Shown one piece after another: positions 41,843 through 50,767 of a stretch of 58,015 bases of DNA; the first letter of the stretch is position 1; each line of letters opens with the position of its first letter. Location of the stretch: positions 1-58,015 of the forward strand of contig NZ_BSOY01000009.1 in assembly GCF_030160755.1 (NCBI RefSeq), written 5' to 3'. Below the pieces are notes generated by a model. It did not search any database. It worked only from the letters and a program-made list of their open reading frames with translations, and was not told the DNA's origin. This stretch comes from Brevundimonas denitrificans. Its GTDB lineage: Bacteria; Pseudomonadota; Alphaproteobacteria; Caulobacterales; Caulobacteraceae. The position numbers were made by a program, and so were the translations under genes.

Positions 41843-42862
41843 ATGGCCCATGGCGCTTTGGAGGTCGGCTCGCGGGCCGAGGTTCCCGACGGTCTGACGT
41901 ATTGCAGCGACGAGCATCCGGGCCTGAGACGCACGCCTTCGGGCAAGGGCTTCGCCTATCACGACCCGCAGGGACGCCTCGTCCGCGACCGCAAGGTGCT
42001 CGACCGCATCCGTACCCTCGCCATCCCGCCGGCCTGGACCGACGTCTGGATCTGCCCCCGCGCCACCGGCCACATCCAGGCCACAGGCCGCGATGTCAAA
42101 GGGCGCAAGCAGTACCGCTATCATGAAGGCTGGAGCCGCCATGCCTCGGAGAGCAAATTCGAACGCATTCCGGCCTTCGCCCGGGCCCTGCCGAGACTGC
42201 GCAAGAGGGTCGAGGCCGATCTCAACCGGCGCGGCGTGTCGCGCGACAAGGTGCTGGCCACGGCGGTGCGTCTGCTGGAACTGACCCTGATCCGCGTCGG
42301 CAACGCCCAGTATGCGAGGCACAACCGGTCCTACGGCCTGACCACCCTCAACAAACGCCATCTCGATCTGACCGGCGCCGCCCTGACCTTCGCCTTCAAG
42401 GGCAAGAGCGGGGTCGAGCACGAGGTCCGGGTGCGCGACCGGCGGCTGGCGACGGTCGTGCGGTCCCTGCGCGAACTGCCGGGTCAGCAGTTGTTCAAAT
42501 ACCGCGACGCCGACGGGACGCTGTGCGCCATCACCTCCGACGACGTGAACGCCTATATCCGCGAGGCCATGGGCGACGGCTTCTCGGCCAAGGACTTTCG
42601 CACCTGGGCCGGAACGGTGTCGGCGGCGCGGGCGCTGCGGGAGGCGGAGCCCCCGACCTCGGCCGCCGATGCGAAACGCAGGATCACCGTTTGCGTCAGG
42701 GCCGTCGCGGGCTTGCTGGGCAACACCCCGACGGTCTGCCGGTCGGCCTATATTCATCCGACGGTCTTCGAACTTTACGAGACCGGCCGACTGGTCGAAG
42801 TCCTGCCGGGCCCCGAGGCCAACGGCTTCGAGCGCGCCCTGATCAAGGCCCTCGCGGGCTGA
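41843..42862 (+). CDS. DNA topoisomerase IB (poxvirus-type)
   Basis: A 339-residue type IB topoisomerase, which relaxes supercoils through a 3'-phosphotyrosine. The N-terminal DNA-binding domain includes GKGFAYHDPQG and IPPAWTDVWICP. Catalytic-domain motifs are LELTLIRVGNAQYARHNRSYGLTTL, FKGKSGVEHEV, FRTWAGTVSAA, and the active-site tyrosine in CRSAYIHPTVFELY. A ten-codon ORF (ATG at 41811) with a good AAGGGG SD overlaps its start as TGATG, suggesting translational coupling or a small leader peptide. Length is usual for bacterial members. Confidence 0.94.
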   Translation: MAHGALEVGSRAEVPDGLTYCSDEHPGLRRTPSGKGFAYHDPQGRLVRDRKVLDRIRTLAIPPAWTDVWICPRATGHIQATGRDVKGRKQYRYHEGWSRHASESKFERIPAFARALPRLRKRVEADLNRRGVSRDKVLATAVRLLELTLIRVGNAQYARHNRSYGLTTLNKRHLDLTGAALTFAFKGKSGVEHEVRVRDRRLATVVRSLRELPGQQLFKYRDADGTLCAITSDDVNAYIREAMGDGFSAKDFRTWAGTVSAARALREAEPPTSAADAKRRITVCVRAVAGLLGNTPTVCRSAYIHPTVFELYETGRLVEVLPGPEANGFERALIKALAG

Positions 42863-42971
42863 GGACGCCCGCCGCGACGGGCCCCGTTTGCGCCACGGAG
42901 CTGAATCGGATGTAACTTGATCCCTGGGGAGAACGGCGGTTTACGACCGCCCTTTGTCGGAGGGATCCAGG

Positions 42972-43358
42972 ATGTTCGTATCCAATAATTTTCTGCGCCT
43001 CGGCGCGCTGTCGGCCCTGGTCGGGATGTCGCTGGGCGTCTGGATGGGCGCCAATCAGGACTTCGTGCTCAGGCCGGTGCACGCCCACATCAACCTGCTG
43101 GGATTCGCGTCGATGATGCTGTTCGGCCTGTTCTACCGCGTCTTTCCGGCCGCCGGCCGGGGCTGGCTGCCGATGGCGCATTTCGTCCTTTCGGTCATCG
43201 GCTTCCTGATCCTGATGCCGTCCCTGACCCTGATGCTGCTGGGCAAGCCCCTGTTCATGCCGGGGATGATCGCCTCGGAGATCATGCTGGTGGCGTCGAT
43301 GGCGCTGTTCGTGATCATCGTCTTCAACGCGACGATGGCGAAGGATCAGAGCGCCTGA
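42972..43358 (+). CDS. Hypothetical four-helix membrane protein with HAH motif
   Basis: A 128-residue protein with four predicted membrane helices. The segment VHAHINLLGFASMMLFGLFYRVFP is reminiscent of the haem-binding helix of haem-copper oxidase subunit I and NnrS-like proteins, in which paired histidines ligate metal. Only two conserved-looking histidines lie in one helix, with another in the third (MAHFVL). The start at 42972 is preferred, with AGGGA upstream. Its role is unknown; haem binding is an inference worth a test. It converges with the OGFr-domain gene, 4 nt apart. Confidence 0.75.
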   Translation: MFVSNNFLRLGALSALVGMSLGVWMGANQDFVLRPVHAHINLLGFASMMLFGLFYRVFPAAGRGWLPMAHFVLSVIGFLILMPSLTLMLLGKPLFMPGMIASEIMLVASMALFVIIVFNATMAKDQSA

Positions 43359-43362
43359 CGGG

Positions 43363-43815
43363 TCAGGCCGTCGCCCAGTAGCCGCGACTGCGGGCGCTGA
43401 CCGGCGCTCGCGTCGCCTCGACCCGCGCCAGAATCGCATCCCGGAAGGCGTCCGCCGCTTCGTCGCCCTGCAGCAGCCTCAGGGAGCGGATGATCCGGGT
43501 GATGCGGCGATGATTGTGGTCGTTGGGCATCAGCCAGTCGTGGGTCGTCTGGTAGAAGGCGACCATGCGATCGGTCGCGCCGGTAAGGGCGATCGGCGCC
43601 AGTTCGGACACGCGAATGGCCTGAATGTCGCCCGGCGTCAGCACCGGCGAGTCGGGTACGGCGGCCGATGGTTCCGGCAAGGGGAACAGCCACTGGATGA
43701 AATCGTGCGTCCGCTCAAGGGCGACGTCGTCCATGGCGAGGACGTCAAACACGGTGCGGCCGCGGGCGTCCGTCCCCTCGCCTTCCAGAAACATCACGAC
43801 AGGGCGGACGACCAT
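43363..43815 (-). CDS. Opioid growth factor receptor (OGFr_N) domain protein
   Basis: A 150-residue protein. The core LERTHDFIQWLFPLPEPS, followed by DIQAIRVSELA and RMVAFYQTTHDWLMPNDHNHRRITRIIRSLRLLQGDEAA, matches the OGFr_N domain known from the animal opioid growth factor receptor and found in scattered bacteria. Its bacterial function is unknown. No membrane segment or signal is visible, so it is probably cytoplasmic. It lies 13 nt downstream of tdh on the same strand and may be the third gene of the kbl-tdh unit. Confidence 0.82.
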   Translation of the reverse strand: MVVRPVVMFLEGEGTDARGRTVFDVLAMDDVALERTHDFIQWLFPLPEPSAAVPDSPVLTPGDIQAIRVSELAPIALTGATDRMVAFYQTTHDWLMPNDHNHRRITRIIRSLRLLQGDEAADAFRDAILARVEATRAPVSARSRGYWATA

Positions 43816-43828
43816 TGCGGCCGTCCCC

Positions 43829-44881
43829 TCAGACCGCCTTGTCCCAGTTGAGCACGACCTTGCCCGACTGGCCCGAACGCATGGCCTCGAAACCCTCCTG
43901 ATAGCGGTCGTAGCTCATCTGGTGGGTGATCAGCGGGGTCAGGTCGAGACCGGCCTTGAGCAGGCCCAGCATCTTGCGCCAGGTCGTGAACATCTCGCGC
44001 CCATAGACGCCCTTGATGGTCAGGGCCTTGAGGATGATCGCCCCCCAGTCGGTCTCCATCGGCTTCGACGGAATCCCCAGCAGGGCCATGCCGCCGCCCA
44101 TGATCAGGGTGTCGACGCACTGTTTGAAGGCGATCGGCGAGCCCGACATCTCCAGCGCCACGTCGAAGCCGACCTTGAGGCCCTGCTCGTGCATGACGTC
44201 GCGGAGGTCTTCCCGGGTCGTGTTCACGGTGCGGACGCCCGGCGCCACCTTCTGCGCCAGCTCCAGCCGGAAGTCGTTGATGTCGGTCAGGACCACGGTG
44301 CGGGCGCCGGCGTGGCGGGCGACGGCGGCGGCCATCATGCCGATGGGGCCGGCGCCGGTGACCAGCACATCCTCGCCCAGCAGGTCGAACTGCTGCGCCG
44401 TGTGCACGGCGTTGCCGAACGGATCGAGGATCGAGCCGATCTCATAGGGCACGTCGTCGGGCAGCTCGATGACGTTGAACGCCGGGGCGACGACGAACTC
44501 GGCGAAGGCGCCCTGACGATTCACGCCGATGCCCTTGGTCGCGGGATCGAGGTGGAAATGGCCGGCGCGGGCCGCTTCCGAATTCAGGTCGATGACATGG
44601 CCCTCGGCCGAGACCCGCTGGCCGATCTTCAGGCGGCGGTCGACGTCCTTGCCGATGGCGACGATCTCGCCGGCGAACTCATGGCCGGTGATCATGGGCA
44701 CCGGGACGTTCTTCTGGCTCCACTCGTCCCAGTTCCAGATGTGGATGTCGGTGCCGCAGACGGCGGTCCGGTGCACCCGGATCAGCACGTCCTCGGGTCC
44801 GGCGACCGGGATCGGCGCGTCGATCAGCTCGAGACCGACTTCGGGCCGGGTCTTGGCCAGGGCCTTCATGGTGTCAGCCAT
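43829..44881 (-). CDS. tdh: L-threonine 3-dehydrogenase, lacking the structural-zinc cysteines
   Basis: A 350-residue medium-chain dehydrogenase that oxidises threonine to 2-amino-3-oxobutyrate with NAD+, the substrate of Kbl, encoded just upstream. Catalytic zinc ligands are C42 (AVCGTDIHIWNWDEWSQ), H67 and E68 (TGHEFAG). The NAD loop is VTGAGPIGMMAAAVA, and FDPFGNAVHTAQQFDL-type segments and GVYGREMFTTWRKM match E. coli Tdh. The usual C-x2-C-x2-C-x7-C structural zinc lobe is D98, S101, A104, D112 here, so that zinc cannot bind in the usual way. kbl stop and tdh ATG overlap (TGATG). Confidence 0.95.
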   Translation of the reverse strand: MADTMKALAKTRPEVGLELIDAPIPVAGPEDVLIRVHRTAVCGTDIHIWNWDEWSQKNVPVPMITGHEFAGEIVAIGKDVDRRLKIGQRVSAEGHVIDLNSEAARAGHFHLDPATKGIGVNRQGAFAEFVVAPAFNVIELPDDVPYEIGSILDPFGNAVHTAQQFDLLGEDVLVTGAGPIGMMAAAVARHAGARTVVLTDINDFRLELAQKVAPGVRTVNTTREDLRDVMHEQGLKVGFDVALEMSGSPIAFKQCVDTLIMGGGMALLGIPSKPMETDWGAIILKALTIKGVYGREMFTTWRKMLGLLKAGLDLTPLITHQMSYDRYQEGFEAMRSGQSGKVVLNWDKAV

Positions 44882-46071
44882 CAGATAACTCCCAATTCGC
44901 GTCCGGCCGTCGTGAACGCCGCGACCGTTTGATCAATCTGTTCGAAGGTGTGCGCCGCCGACATCTGGGTGCGGATGCGGGCCTGGCCGCGGGGCACCAC
45001 AGGGAAGCTGAAGCCGATGACATAGACGCCGAGCTCCAGCGCCCGGGCGGCGAAGTCCTGGGCCAGCTTCGCGTCGCCCAGCATCACCGGGATGATCGGG
45101 TGCTCGCCGGGCAGCAGGGTGAAGCCCGCTTCGGTCATAGCCGCGCGGTAGCGGACGGCGTTGGCGAACAGCTGTTTGCGCAGGGCGTCGCCCTCGTCGC
45201 CGGCGGCGATGCGGATCGCTTCCAGGCTCGAGCCGCAGACGGCCGGGGCCAGGGCGTTGGAGAACAGATAGGGCCGGGCCCGCTGCTTCAGCAGGGCCAC
45301 GACCTCGGCGGTGGCGCAGATGAAGCCGCCCATGGCCCCGCCCAGCGCCTTGCCGAAGGTGCCGGTCAGGAAGTCGATCTCGACCCCGTGGTGAGCATAG
45401 GAGCCGCGCCCCTGCGGACCGAGGAAGCCGGTGGCGTGGCAGTCGTCGACCATGATCAGGGCCTGGTACTTGTCGGCCAGCGCCCGGATGTCCTTCAGCT
45501 TCGCGATATAGCCGTCCATCGAGAAGGCGCCGTCGGTGGCGATGACGATCTCGCGCGCGCCGTCGGCCCGGGCCTGTTTCAGCTGGGTCTCGAGGTCGTC
45601 CATGTCGGAGTTGGCGAAGCGGTACCGCTTGGCCTTGCACAGCCGCACGCCGTCGATGATGGAGGCGTGGTTGAGGCTGTCCGAGACGATGGCGTCCTCG
45701 GCGCCGAACAGGGGCTCGAAGATGCCGCCGTTGGCGTCAAAGGCTGCGGCGAACAGGATCGTGTCCTCGAAGCCGAGATAGTCGGCGACGGCGCGCTCCA
45801 GCTCCTTGTGGATCTCCAGCGTGCCGCAGATGAAGCGGACCGAGGCCGTGCCAGCGCCCCATTTCCGCTGCGCCGCGATCCCCGCCTGGGTCACGCGCTC
45901 GTCGCCGGCGAGGCCGAGATAGTTGTTGGCGCAGAAATTGAGGACGTCGCGCCCGCCGACCTTGATCACCGGCCCCTGTCGTGAGGCGATGACCCGTTCC
46001 GGCTTGGTCAGGCCCTGGGCGTCGATGTCGGCGAGTTCCGCGCGGACGCGGTCATGAAAACTGGCTGTCAT
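44881..46071 (-). CDS. kbl: Glycine C-acetyltransferase (2-amino-3-ketobutyrate CoA ligase) Kbl
   Basis: A 396-residue PLP enzyme of the alpha-oxoamine synthase family. It splits 2-amino-3-oxobutyrate with CoA into glycine and acetyl-CoA. NFCANNYLGLAGDERV, the SLNHASIIDGVRLCKAKR segment, VDDCHATGFLGPQGRG and the PLP lysine in LTGTFGKALGGAMGG are present. The ATG at 46071 gives the normal length; an upstream in-frame start at 46197 adds an Arg/Pro-rich stretch overlapping the MliC-like gene and is rejected. It forms a two-gene operon with tdh. Confidence 0.96.
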   Translation of the reverse strand: MTASFHDRVRAELADIDAQGLTKPERVIASRQGPVIKVGGRDVLNFCANNYLGLAGDERVTQAGIAAQRKWGAGTASVRFICGTLEIHKELERAVADYLGFEDTILFAAAFDANGGIFEPLFGAEDAIVSDSLNHASIIDGVRLCKAKRYRFANSDMDDLETQLKQARADGAREIVIATDGAFSMDGYIAKLKDIRALADKYQALIMVDDCHATGFLGPQGRGSYAHHGVEIDFLTGTFGKALGGAMGGFICATAEVVALLKQRARPYLFSNALAPAVCGSSLEAIRIAAGDEGDALRKQLFANAVRYRAAMTEAGFTLLPGEHPIIPVMLGDAKLAQDFAARALELGVYVIGFSFPVVPRGQARIRTQMSAAHTFEQIDQTVAAFTTAGRELGVI

Positions 46072-46117
46072 GCGCGCTCCGCTACGCCGTTTCCGCCCCG
46101 GTTTGAACCCCCCGGAG

Positions 46118-47041
46118 CTAAGTCGCGGCCGCCGGGGCCGGCGCCGGGGCCGGTTCGGCCGTCGGGCGGAACGGACTGACCCGGATGCGGCCGCCACAGG
46201 GTGTGAGGGCCTGGGCCAGCGAGACCGGCGAGGTGTCGCCGGGGGCGGTCATGCGAATACGCGCCGCGGACGGGCAGGCGGTTTCGCCGTTCCCTTCATT
46301 CGGCACGACATTCCAGGCGATGTCGAAGAAGGCCTTGCCCTGCGGCGCCAGTTCGACGGGCGTCGGCGCCTGACCCTGCCGGAAATAGCCGCCCGGCGTC
46401 TGGTCGGCGCGAATGGCCGTCAGGTTGCGGCCCTGTCGATCCTGAAGCGTCAAGGTCGGATAGCCGGTCAGGCTGCAGGCCTGGGCGCCGACGTTCTGGA
46501 CGCCGAGGATCGAGACCCGGTTGCCCGCGCCCGCGTCGCCGCCGTCCGCGGACAGTTTCAGCTGCGGTCCCCGGCACGGGGCGGATGCGGGCAGCACGCC
46601 GCCCGGCGCGGGCTGGGGTCCGGGGATCGGGCCCGGGGCGATGGGTCCCGAGGACGGGCGGCTGCATCGTTCCAGCACCGACACGCCGACATCCTCGTTG
46701 GGGCCCAGACGGCTGAGCGTCGCGCTCTCCGAACCGTCGCGGGTGGCGCTCCACCATTCCAGCCCCGACCCGGCGTAGCGGGCGCCGGACGCCGACTGGA
46801 CGGTGCGCAATGTATAGCTCTGGCCCTTGTAGGTCAGCAGGGCGGTGGCCGTGTCCGGGTAGGCGACGGTGACCGACTGGCCGCTTTCGCAGGCATAGCT
46901 GACCGGCGGCGCGGCCGTTCCGGCGGGGGCCGGCGACGGCGGGACCGGCGCCGGCGGCGCCTCGGCCTCGGGAGAGCAGGCCGCCGCCGCGAACAGGGCG
47001 AGGGCCGAAACGGCGGTGCAGGCTGTGCGAATGCGGCGCAT
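46118..47041 (-). CDS. Lipoprotein with MliC-like (lysozyme inhibitor) and DUF4232 domains
   Basis: A 307-residue protein. The N-terminus ends in a lipobox AAAAC (C22), followed by a Pro/Ala linker. Residues about 48-125 (YACESGQSVTVAYPD...SASGARYAGSGLEWW) match the MliC/PliC fold that inhibits c-type lysozyme; the SGxRY loop is present but the usual W-x-K-G lysine is not seen. After a second proline-rich linker, about residues 152-290 resemble DUF4232 (two C-rich beta halves, CSLTGYPTLTLQDRQG). The gene lies 46 nt upstream of kbl on the same strand. The fusion suggests an outer-membrane-facing lipoprotein. Confidence 0.75.
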   Translation of the reverse strand: MRRIRTACTAVSALALFAAAACSPEAEAPPAPVPPSPAPAGTAAPPVSYACESGQSVTVAYPDTATALLTYKGQSYTLRTVQSASGARYAGSGLEWWSATRDGSESATLSRLGPNEDVGVSVLERCSRPSSGPIAPGPIPGPQPAPGGVLPASAPCRGPQLKLSADGGDAGAGNRVSILGVQNVGAQACSLTGYPTLTLQDRQGRNLTAIRADQTPGGYFRQGQAPTPVELAPQGKAFFDIAWNVVPNEGNGETACPSAARIRMTAPGDTSPVSLAQALTPCGGRIRVSPFRPTAEPAPAPAPAAAT

Positions 47042-47112
47042 GGAGGTGTCCCGTGGTGAGCAGCTTCAACGCCAGCGAACGGCAAAGGCTCCGCTTGCGC
47101 AAGCCCGCCGGC

Positions 47113-48084
47113 TCAGGCCGTCAGAACCCGGGGCAGTTTGAATGTCACGGTCTCTCGCTCGCCCGCGTCCTCGATCACCTCGGCGTCGAAGCGGGCCCGG
47201 ACAGCGTCGACCAGCTCCTCAATCAGCCGCTCCGGGGCGGATGCGCCGGCCGTGATCCCGAGCGTCGACACGCCGTTCATCCAGGACCAGTCCACCTGAC
47301 CGGCGTCGTCCACCAGCCGGGCGTCGCGCGCGCCGGCCCGCATCGCCACCTCCACAAGCCGCACGGAGTTCGACGAGTTCTTCGACCCGACCACCAGCAC
47401 CAGGTCGCAACCCTGACCCAGCCGCTTGACCGCCTCCTGCCGGTTGGTGGTGGCGTAGCAGATGTCTTCCTTGTGCGGGTCGGGCAGCTCGGGGAAGCGG
47501 CGCTTCAGCGTGGCCAGGATTTCCGCCGTATCGTCGACCGACAATGTCGTCTGGGTGGCGTAGGCCAGAGGCGCGTCGCCCGGCCGCTGGAAGGCCTCGG
47601 CGTCCGCGACCGTCTCGATCAGGCTGATGGCCTCCGGCGGCAGCTGGCCCATGGTGCCGACGACCTCGGGATGGCCGGCGTGGCCGATCAGGATGATGTG
47701 GCGGCCGGCGGCATGATGCCGTTCCGCCTCGACATGAACCTTTGAAACCAGCGGGCAGGTTGCGTCGAGATACAGCATCTCCCGCGCCCGGGCCGTCGCC
47801 GGGACGGACTTGGGCACGCCATGGGCCGAAAAAACGACCGGGCGGTCGTCCGGGCAATCGTCCAGTTCCTTGACGAAGACCGCGCCCATGGCCTTCAGCC
47901 GGTCGACGACATGGCGGTTGTGGACGATCTCATGCCGCACATAGACGGGAGCGCCGTATTTCTCGATGGCCCGCTCGACGATCTGGATCGCCCGGTCGAC
48001 CCCCGCGCAGAAGCCTCGCGGCGTGGCCAACCGGACGGTCAGGGAGGGCTTCTCGGGCGGCCGCACAGGCGCTTGAAGGGTCAT
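47113..48084 (-). CDS. ispH: 4-hydroxy-3-methylbut-2-enyl diphosphate reductase IspH
   Basis: A 323-residue iron-sulfur enzyme of the last non-mevalonate isoprenoid step, making IPP and DMAPP. The cluster cysteines are C26 ([10 protein letters not shown]), C110 (DATCPLVSK) and C209 ([10 protein letters not shown]). [10 protein letters not shown], the catalytic glutamate in [13 protein letters not shown], and [15 protein letters not shown] are typical. Isoprenoids feed the undecaprenyl carrier used by MraY and MurG. The ATG at 48084 has no clear SD. It is divergent from the secreted-protein gene at 48234. Confidence 0.97.
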   Translation of the reverse strand: MTLQAPVRPPEKPSLTVRLATPRGFCAGVDRAIQIVERAIEKYGAPVYVRHEIVHNRHVVDRLKAMGAVFVKELDDCPDDRPVVFSAHGVPKSVPATARAREMLYLDATCPLVSKVHVEAERHHAAGRHIILIGHAGHPEVVGTMGQLPPEAISLIETVADAEAFQRPGDAPLAYATQTTLSVDDTAEILATLKRRFPELPDPHKEDICYATTNRQEAVKRLGQGCDLVLVVGSKNSSNSVRLVEVAMRAGARDARLVDDAGQVDWSWMNGVSTLGITAGASAPERLIEELVDAVRARFDAEVIEDAGERETVTFKLPRVLTA

Positions 48085-48233
48085 GGACGGAACCTAGTCG
48101 TTCGAGGCCGTCCTCGCCACCACGCTTTAGGCTCGCGCGGGTTTGCCGCGCCTCGGTTTAGCCGCTATCAGCAACCAGCGTGCGCCCCGCGTCGGGCTGT
48201 CGCCGCACCTCCTCGTTTCCGGAAGAATATTCG

Positions 48234-48932
48234 ATGCGTCGCGTCCTCAAGGTTTCCCTGGCCTCGGCCCTCGCCGCCGCAGCCGTGTCGGTCGTGATCG
48301 TCCCGACCGCCGCCAGCGCCCAGTATCCGCAAGGCCAGCAGAGCCGCCCCGGCCAGAGCCCCGGCCAGCGTGAACAGGAAGACGGCTCGACGGAGGACCG
48401 CCCGCGCCCGCCCCGGATCGCGCCGCTGCGCCGCAGCGCCGCCGCCGGCCCCTGCCCCTATGTGAAGGTGCTGTACGACGCGGCCCGCTATGTCGAACTG
48501 ACCGGAGACCGGGTGACCATGGCCAACGTCGGCTTCACCGGCGAAATCGAGGGTCTGGTTTCGGACTGCTCGTACCAGTCGGACGAGCCGATCACGGTTC
48601 ATACGCGTGTCCAGTTCAACCTCGGCCGCGGCCCGCAGGCGCAGGGCGACGGCCGCACCTATCGCTACTGGATCGCCGTCACCGAACGGAACCGAGCGGT
48701 TCTGGCCAAGGAATATTTCGACCTGCCGGTCAATTTCGACGGGGCGACCACGGCGACGGTCATCCAGGATCAGACCATCGTCATCCCGCGCGCCGAGGCG
48801 ACCACCAGCGGCGACCATTTCGAAGTCCTGGTCGGTTTCGAAGTCACGCCCGCGATGGCCGAGTTCAATCGCAACGGCAACCGTTTCCGCGTCAACGCCG
48901 GGACCGGCGCCGCCCAGCCGCCGGCGCAGTAA
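48234..48932 (+). CDS. Conserved-looking secreted protein of unknown function
   Basis: A 232-residue protein. A signal peptide (about residues 1-30, ending TAASAQ) and a Gln/Pro/Gly-rich linker precede a beta-rich domain with two cysteines (GPCPYVKVLYDAARYVEL and LVSDCSYQSDEP), followed by YRYWIAVTERNRAVLAKEYFDLPVNF and FEVLVGFEVTPAMAEFNRNG. It looks like a single small extracellular or periplasmic domain, family not recognised. GGAAGA before the ATG supports the start. The TAA stop directly abuts the argS ATG, so argS is very likely cotranscribed. Confidence 0.78.
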   Translation: MRRVLKVSLASALAAAAVSVVIVPTAASAQYPQGQQSRPGQSPGQREQEDGSTEDRPRPPRIAPLRRSAAAGPCPYVKVLYDAARYVELTGDRVTMANVGFTGEIEGLVSDCSYQSDEPITVHTRVQFNLGRGPQAQGDGRTYRYWIAVTERNRAVLAKEYFDLPVNFDGATTATVIQDQTIVIPRAEATTSGDHFEVLVGFEVTPAMAEFNRNGNRFRVNAGTGAAQPPAQ

Positions 48933-50735
48933 ATGACCGACCTCAGGACTGTTCTGGGCGAAGCGGTCGGAGCCGCCTTCGCCGCCGAAGGCGTGGACGC
49001 CGCCCTGGCGAAGGTCACGCCTTCGGACCGGCCCGACCTGGCCGACTTCCAGTCCAATGGCGCGCTCGCCGCCGCCAGGGCGCTGAAGGCCAATCCGCGC
49101 GACCTGGCGACCCGGGTCGCCGAACGCCTGACGAACGATCCCCGCCTGTCCTCGGTCGAGGTGGCCGGACCGGGGTTCATCAATCTGAAGCTGGCTGACG
49201 GCGCGCTGTCGGCCCGTGCCGCAGAGGTCGCCATCGACGCCGGACACGCCGGCGCCGCGCTGGTCGCATCGCCCCGCAAGGTGGTCATCGATTTCGCCGG
49301 ACCGAACGTGGCCAAGCCGATGCACGTCGGCCACCTCCGCAGCTCGATCATCGGCGAGAGCCTCAAGCGCATCTTCCGCTTCCGCGGCGATACGGTCTGG
49401 GGCGACGCCCATTTCGGCGACTGGGGTTTCCAGATGGGCCTGCTGATCGTCGCCGTCGGCGATGAGGGCAAGGCCGACGGCTTCCTCATCGAGGGCGACG
49501 GCCCCTTCCCGGCCGAGAGCCCGGTCACCCTCGAGGATCTCGAGCGCCTCTATCCGGCCGCCGCCGCCATGGCCAAGGAAGACGCCGGCTTCCGCGACCG
49601 CGCCCGCAAGGCGACCGCGGAACTGCAGGCTGGCCGTCCCGGCTACCGCGCCCTCTGGGCCCATTTCGTCGCCGTCAGCCGCACGGCGCTGGAACGCGAG
49701 TTCGGCGCCCTGGGCGTGACCTTCGACCTGTGGAACGGCGAGAGCGACGCCGATCCGGTCATGGCCGAGATGATCGCCCATCTGGAGGCGACCGGCCTGC
49801 TGGTCGAGGACGACGGCGCCCGCGTGGTCCACGTCGCCCGGCCCGGCGAAACCCGCAAACGCAAGCTGGCCGACGGCTCCGTCATCGAGGCGCCCAGCCC
49901 GCCGCCGCTGCTGGTCATCAGCTCGGAAGGTTCGGCCATGTACGGCACGACCGACCTGGCGACCATTCTCGACCGCCGCAAGGCCATCGACCCCGACCTG
50001 ATCCTCTATGTCGTCGACGAGCGGCAGGCCGAGCATTTCGAACAGGTGTTCCGCGCGGCGTATCTGGCCGGCTACGCCGCCGAAGGCTCGCTGGATCACC
50101 TCGGCTTCGGCACCATGAACGGCCCGGACGGCAAGCCCTTCAAGACCCGCGCCGGCGGCGTCCTGAAGCTGCACGACCTGATCACCATGGCCGTCGACAA
50201 GGCGCGGGAGCGGCTGCACGAGGCGCATCTGGGCGAGGACCTGATCGAGGCCGAGTTCGAGGACATCGCCCACAAGGTCGCCGTCGCCGCCCTGAAATTC
50301 GCCGACCTGTCGAACAGCCGCACCACCAGCTACGTCTTCGACCTCGACCGCTTCATGAGCTTCGAGGGCAAGACCGGGCCGTATCTGCTGTACCAGGCCG
50401 TGCGGATCAAATCCCTGCTGCGCAAGGCCGCCGACCAGGGCGCGACGCCCGGTCCCATCGTCATCGCCGAACCGGCCGAACGCGACCTGGCCCTGACGCT
50501 GGACGCCTTCTCCCAGGCCGTGGCCGAGGCCTATGACAAGCGGATGCCGCACGTCATCGCCGAACACGCCTACCGGCTGGCGCAGAGCTTCTCGAAATTC
50601 TATGCCGCCTGTCCGGTGCTGGTCGCCCCCGATGCGGCGACCCGCGGCTCGCGCCTGACCCTGTCGAAGGCGGCGCTGGACCAGCTGGAAACGGCGCTCC
50701 GACTGCTGGGAATCGACACGCCCGAGCGGATGTAG
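48933..50735 (+). CDS. argS: Arginyl-tRNA synthetase
   Basis: A 600-residue class I aminoacyl-tRNA synthetase. The arginyl-specific N-terminal domain ([22 protein letters not shown]) precedes the HIGH motif in [20 protein letters not shown]. The catalytic domain contains [11 protein letters not shown]. The KMSKS-equivalent is KPFKTRAGG near residue 405, a normal variation for ArgRS, and the C-terminal DALR anticodon-binding domain ends [21 protein letters not shown]. It starts immediately after the stop of the preceding secreted-protein gene. Confidence 0.97.
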   Translation: MTDLRTVLGEAVGAAFAAEGVDAALAKVTPSDRPDLADFQSNGALAAARALKANPRDLATRVAERLTNDPRLSSVEVAGPGFINLKLADGALSARAAEVAIDAGHAGAALVASPRKVVIDFAGPNVAKPMHVGHLRSSIIGESLKRIFRFRGDTVWGDAHFGDWGFQMGLLIVAVGDEGKADGFLIEGDGPFPAESPVTLEDLERLYPAAAAMAKEDAGFRDRARKATAELQAGRPGYRALWAHFVAVSRTALEREFGALGVTFDLWNGESDADPVMAEMIAHLEATGLLVEDDGARVVHVARPGETRKRKLADGSVIEAPSPPPLLVISSEGSAMYGTTDLATILDRRKAIDPDLILYVVDERQAEHFEQVFRAAYLAGYAAEGSLDHLGFGTMNGPDGKPFKTRAGGVLKLHDLITMAVDKARERLHEAHLGEDLIEAEFEDIAHKVAVAALKFADLSNSRTTSYVFDLDRFMSFEGKTGPYLLYQAVRIKSLLRKAADQGATPGPIVIAEPAERDLALTLDAFSQAVAEAYDKRMPHVIAEHAYRLAQSFSKFYAACPVLVAPDAATRGSRLTLSKAALDQLETALRLLGIDTPERM

Positions 50736-50767
50736 GCTAGACTGGAGGCTCGTTTCCGGAGCTCTCC

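Noticed and set aside
48168..50567. A minus-strand open frame of about 800 codons over argS and the preceding gene
   Set aside because: Same cause: lack of stop codons opposite GC-rich genes. ArgS motifs confirm the plus strand.
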